Positions 5,134-5,184 of a stretch of DNA of 5,184 nt are shown piece by piece. The notes under the pieces are model-generated. The model saw only the letters and a program-made list of their open reading frames with translations. It ran no database searches and was not told the DNA's origin. Source of the stretch: Caldifarciminota bacterium (GTDB lineage: Bacteria; Hydrothermota; Tepidihabitantia; Tepidihabitantales; Tepidihabitantaceae); contig CAIVTL010000286.1 of assembly GCA_903908785.1 (NCBI GenBank), positions 1 to 5,184 on the forward strand, read 5' to 3'. Numbering within the stretch: the first letter of the stretch is position 1; every line of letters begins with the position of its first letter. The position numbers were made by a program, and so were the translations under genes.

Positions 5134-5174
5134 GAGTAACTTCCCAACGAGATTGAACCACAGAGGCCAAAGAG
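5096..5174. repeat. ACACAGAG-type nonamer repeats, two clusters
   Basis: Units ACCACAGAG, CTCACAGAG and GACACAGAG stand in tandem at 5096-5122. ACCACAGAG and GCCAAAGAG follow at 5157-5174. The 13-base string TTGAACCACAGAG occurs at both 5092-5104 and 5153-5165, so the two clusters are direct copies 61 bases apart. The first cluster lies within the predicted 5' end of the aldehyde dehydrogenase gene, where nine bases equal three codons and give a Ser-Val-Ser pattern. It resembles the common CACAGAGGACACAGAG-type intergenic repeats of environmental genomes. Confidence 0.7.
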
Positions 5175-5184
5175 AGTTCTGTCA

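Overview
The window is a GC-rich bacterial fragment with five protein genes. One lies on the + strand and four form a co-directional run on the - strand. Several families of short-period or dispersed repeats fill most of the gaps. The genes are ordinary bacterial types: two lipoproteins with lipobox signal peptides, an OsmC-like redox protein, a four-helix-bundle (S23/IVP-like) protein and an aldehyde dehydrogenase. Shine-Dalgarno sites and sigma70-like promoters are recognisable. The repeats (CATTCTGAGCG-type element, YACGGTN heptamers, ACACAGAG nonamers, ACGCAGATGG-type decamers) resemble those I associate with genomes of poorly cultured environmental phyla, for example WOR-3/Stahlbacteria-like or other FCB-type lineages. 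That placement is an impression, not a demonstration.

Layout. Positions 1-564 hold no convincing gene. They contain a MITE-like dispersed repeat (104-254) and a plausible promoter (468-496). The + strand gene at 565-2181 encodes a lipoprotein with a caspase/CHAT/gingipain-like (clan CD) His-Cys peptidase core. It converges on the - strand run with only 48 bp between stop codons. In transcriptional order the - strand run is aldehyde dehydrogenase (5133-3709), four-helix-bundle protein (3590-3222), c-type cytochrome lipoprotein (3128-2763) and OsmC-family protein (2655-2230). The gaps are 118, 93 and 107 bp, and each carries repeats.

The most notable structure is around the four-helix-bundle gene. 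It sits inside a perfect 26-bp inverted repeat (3184-3209 and 3689-3714; 31 of 32 bp when extended). Both arms are made of a 7-nt unit, YACGGTN. About 15 tandem copies of that unit run directly up to the gene's Shine-Dalgarno sequence. The outer edge of one arm supplies the stop codon of the aldehyde dehydrogenase, and the outer edge of the other abuts the -35 box of the cytochrome promoter. The layout (S23-like ORF in the loop of a long potential RNA stem) recalls 23S rRNA intervening sequences, but this one lies between protein genes. It could be a small non-autonomous mobile cassette or an RNA-level element.

Functionally the genes do not form one recognisable pathway. Aldehyde oxidation, a membrane-anchored haem protein and a peroxide-type thiol protein suggest general redox metabolism, and the peptidase-like lipoprotein stands alone. 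The cytochrome has its own strong promoter, so the run is probably not one strict operon.
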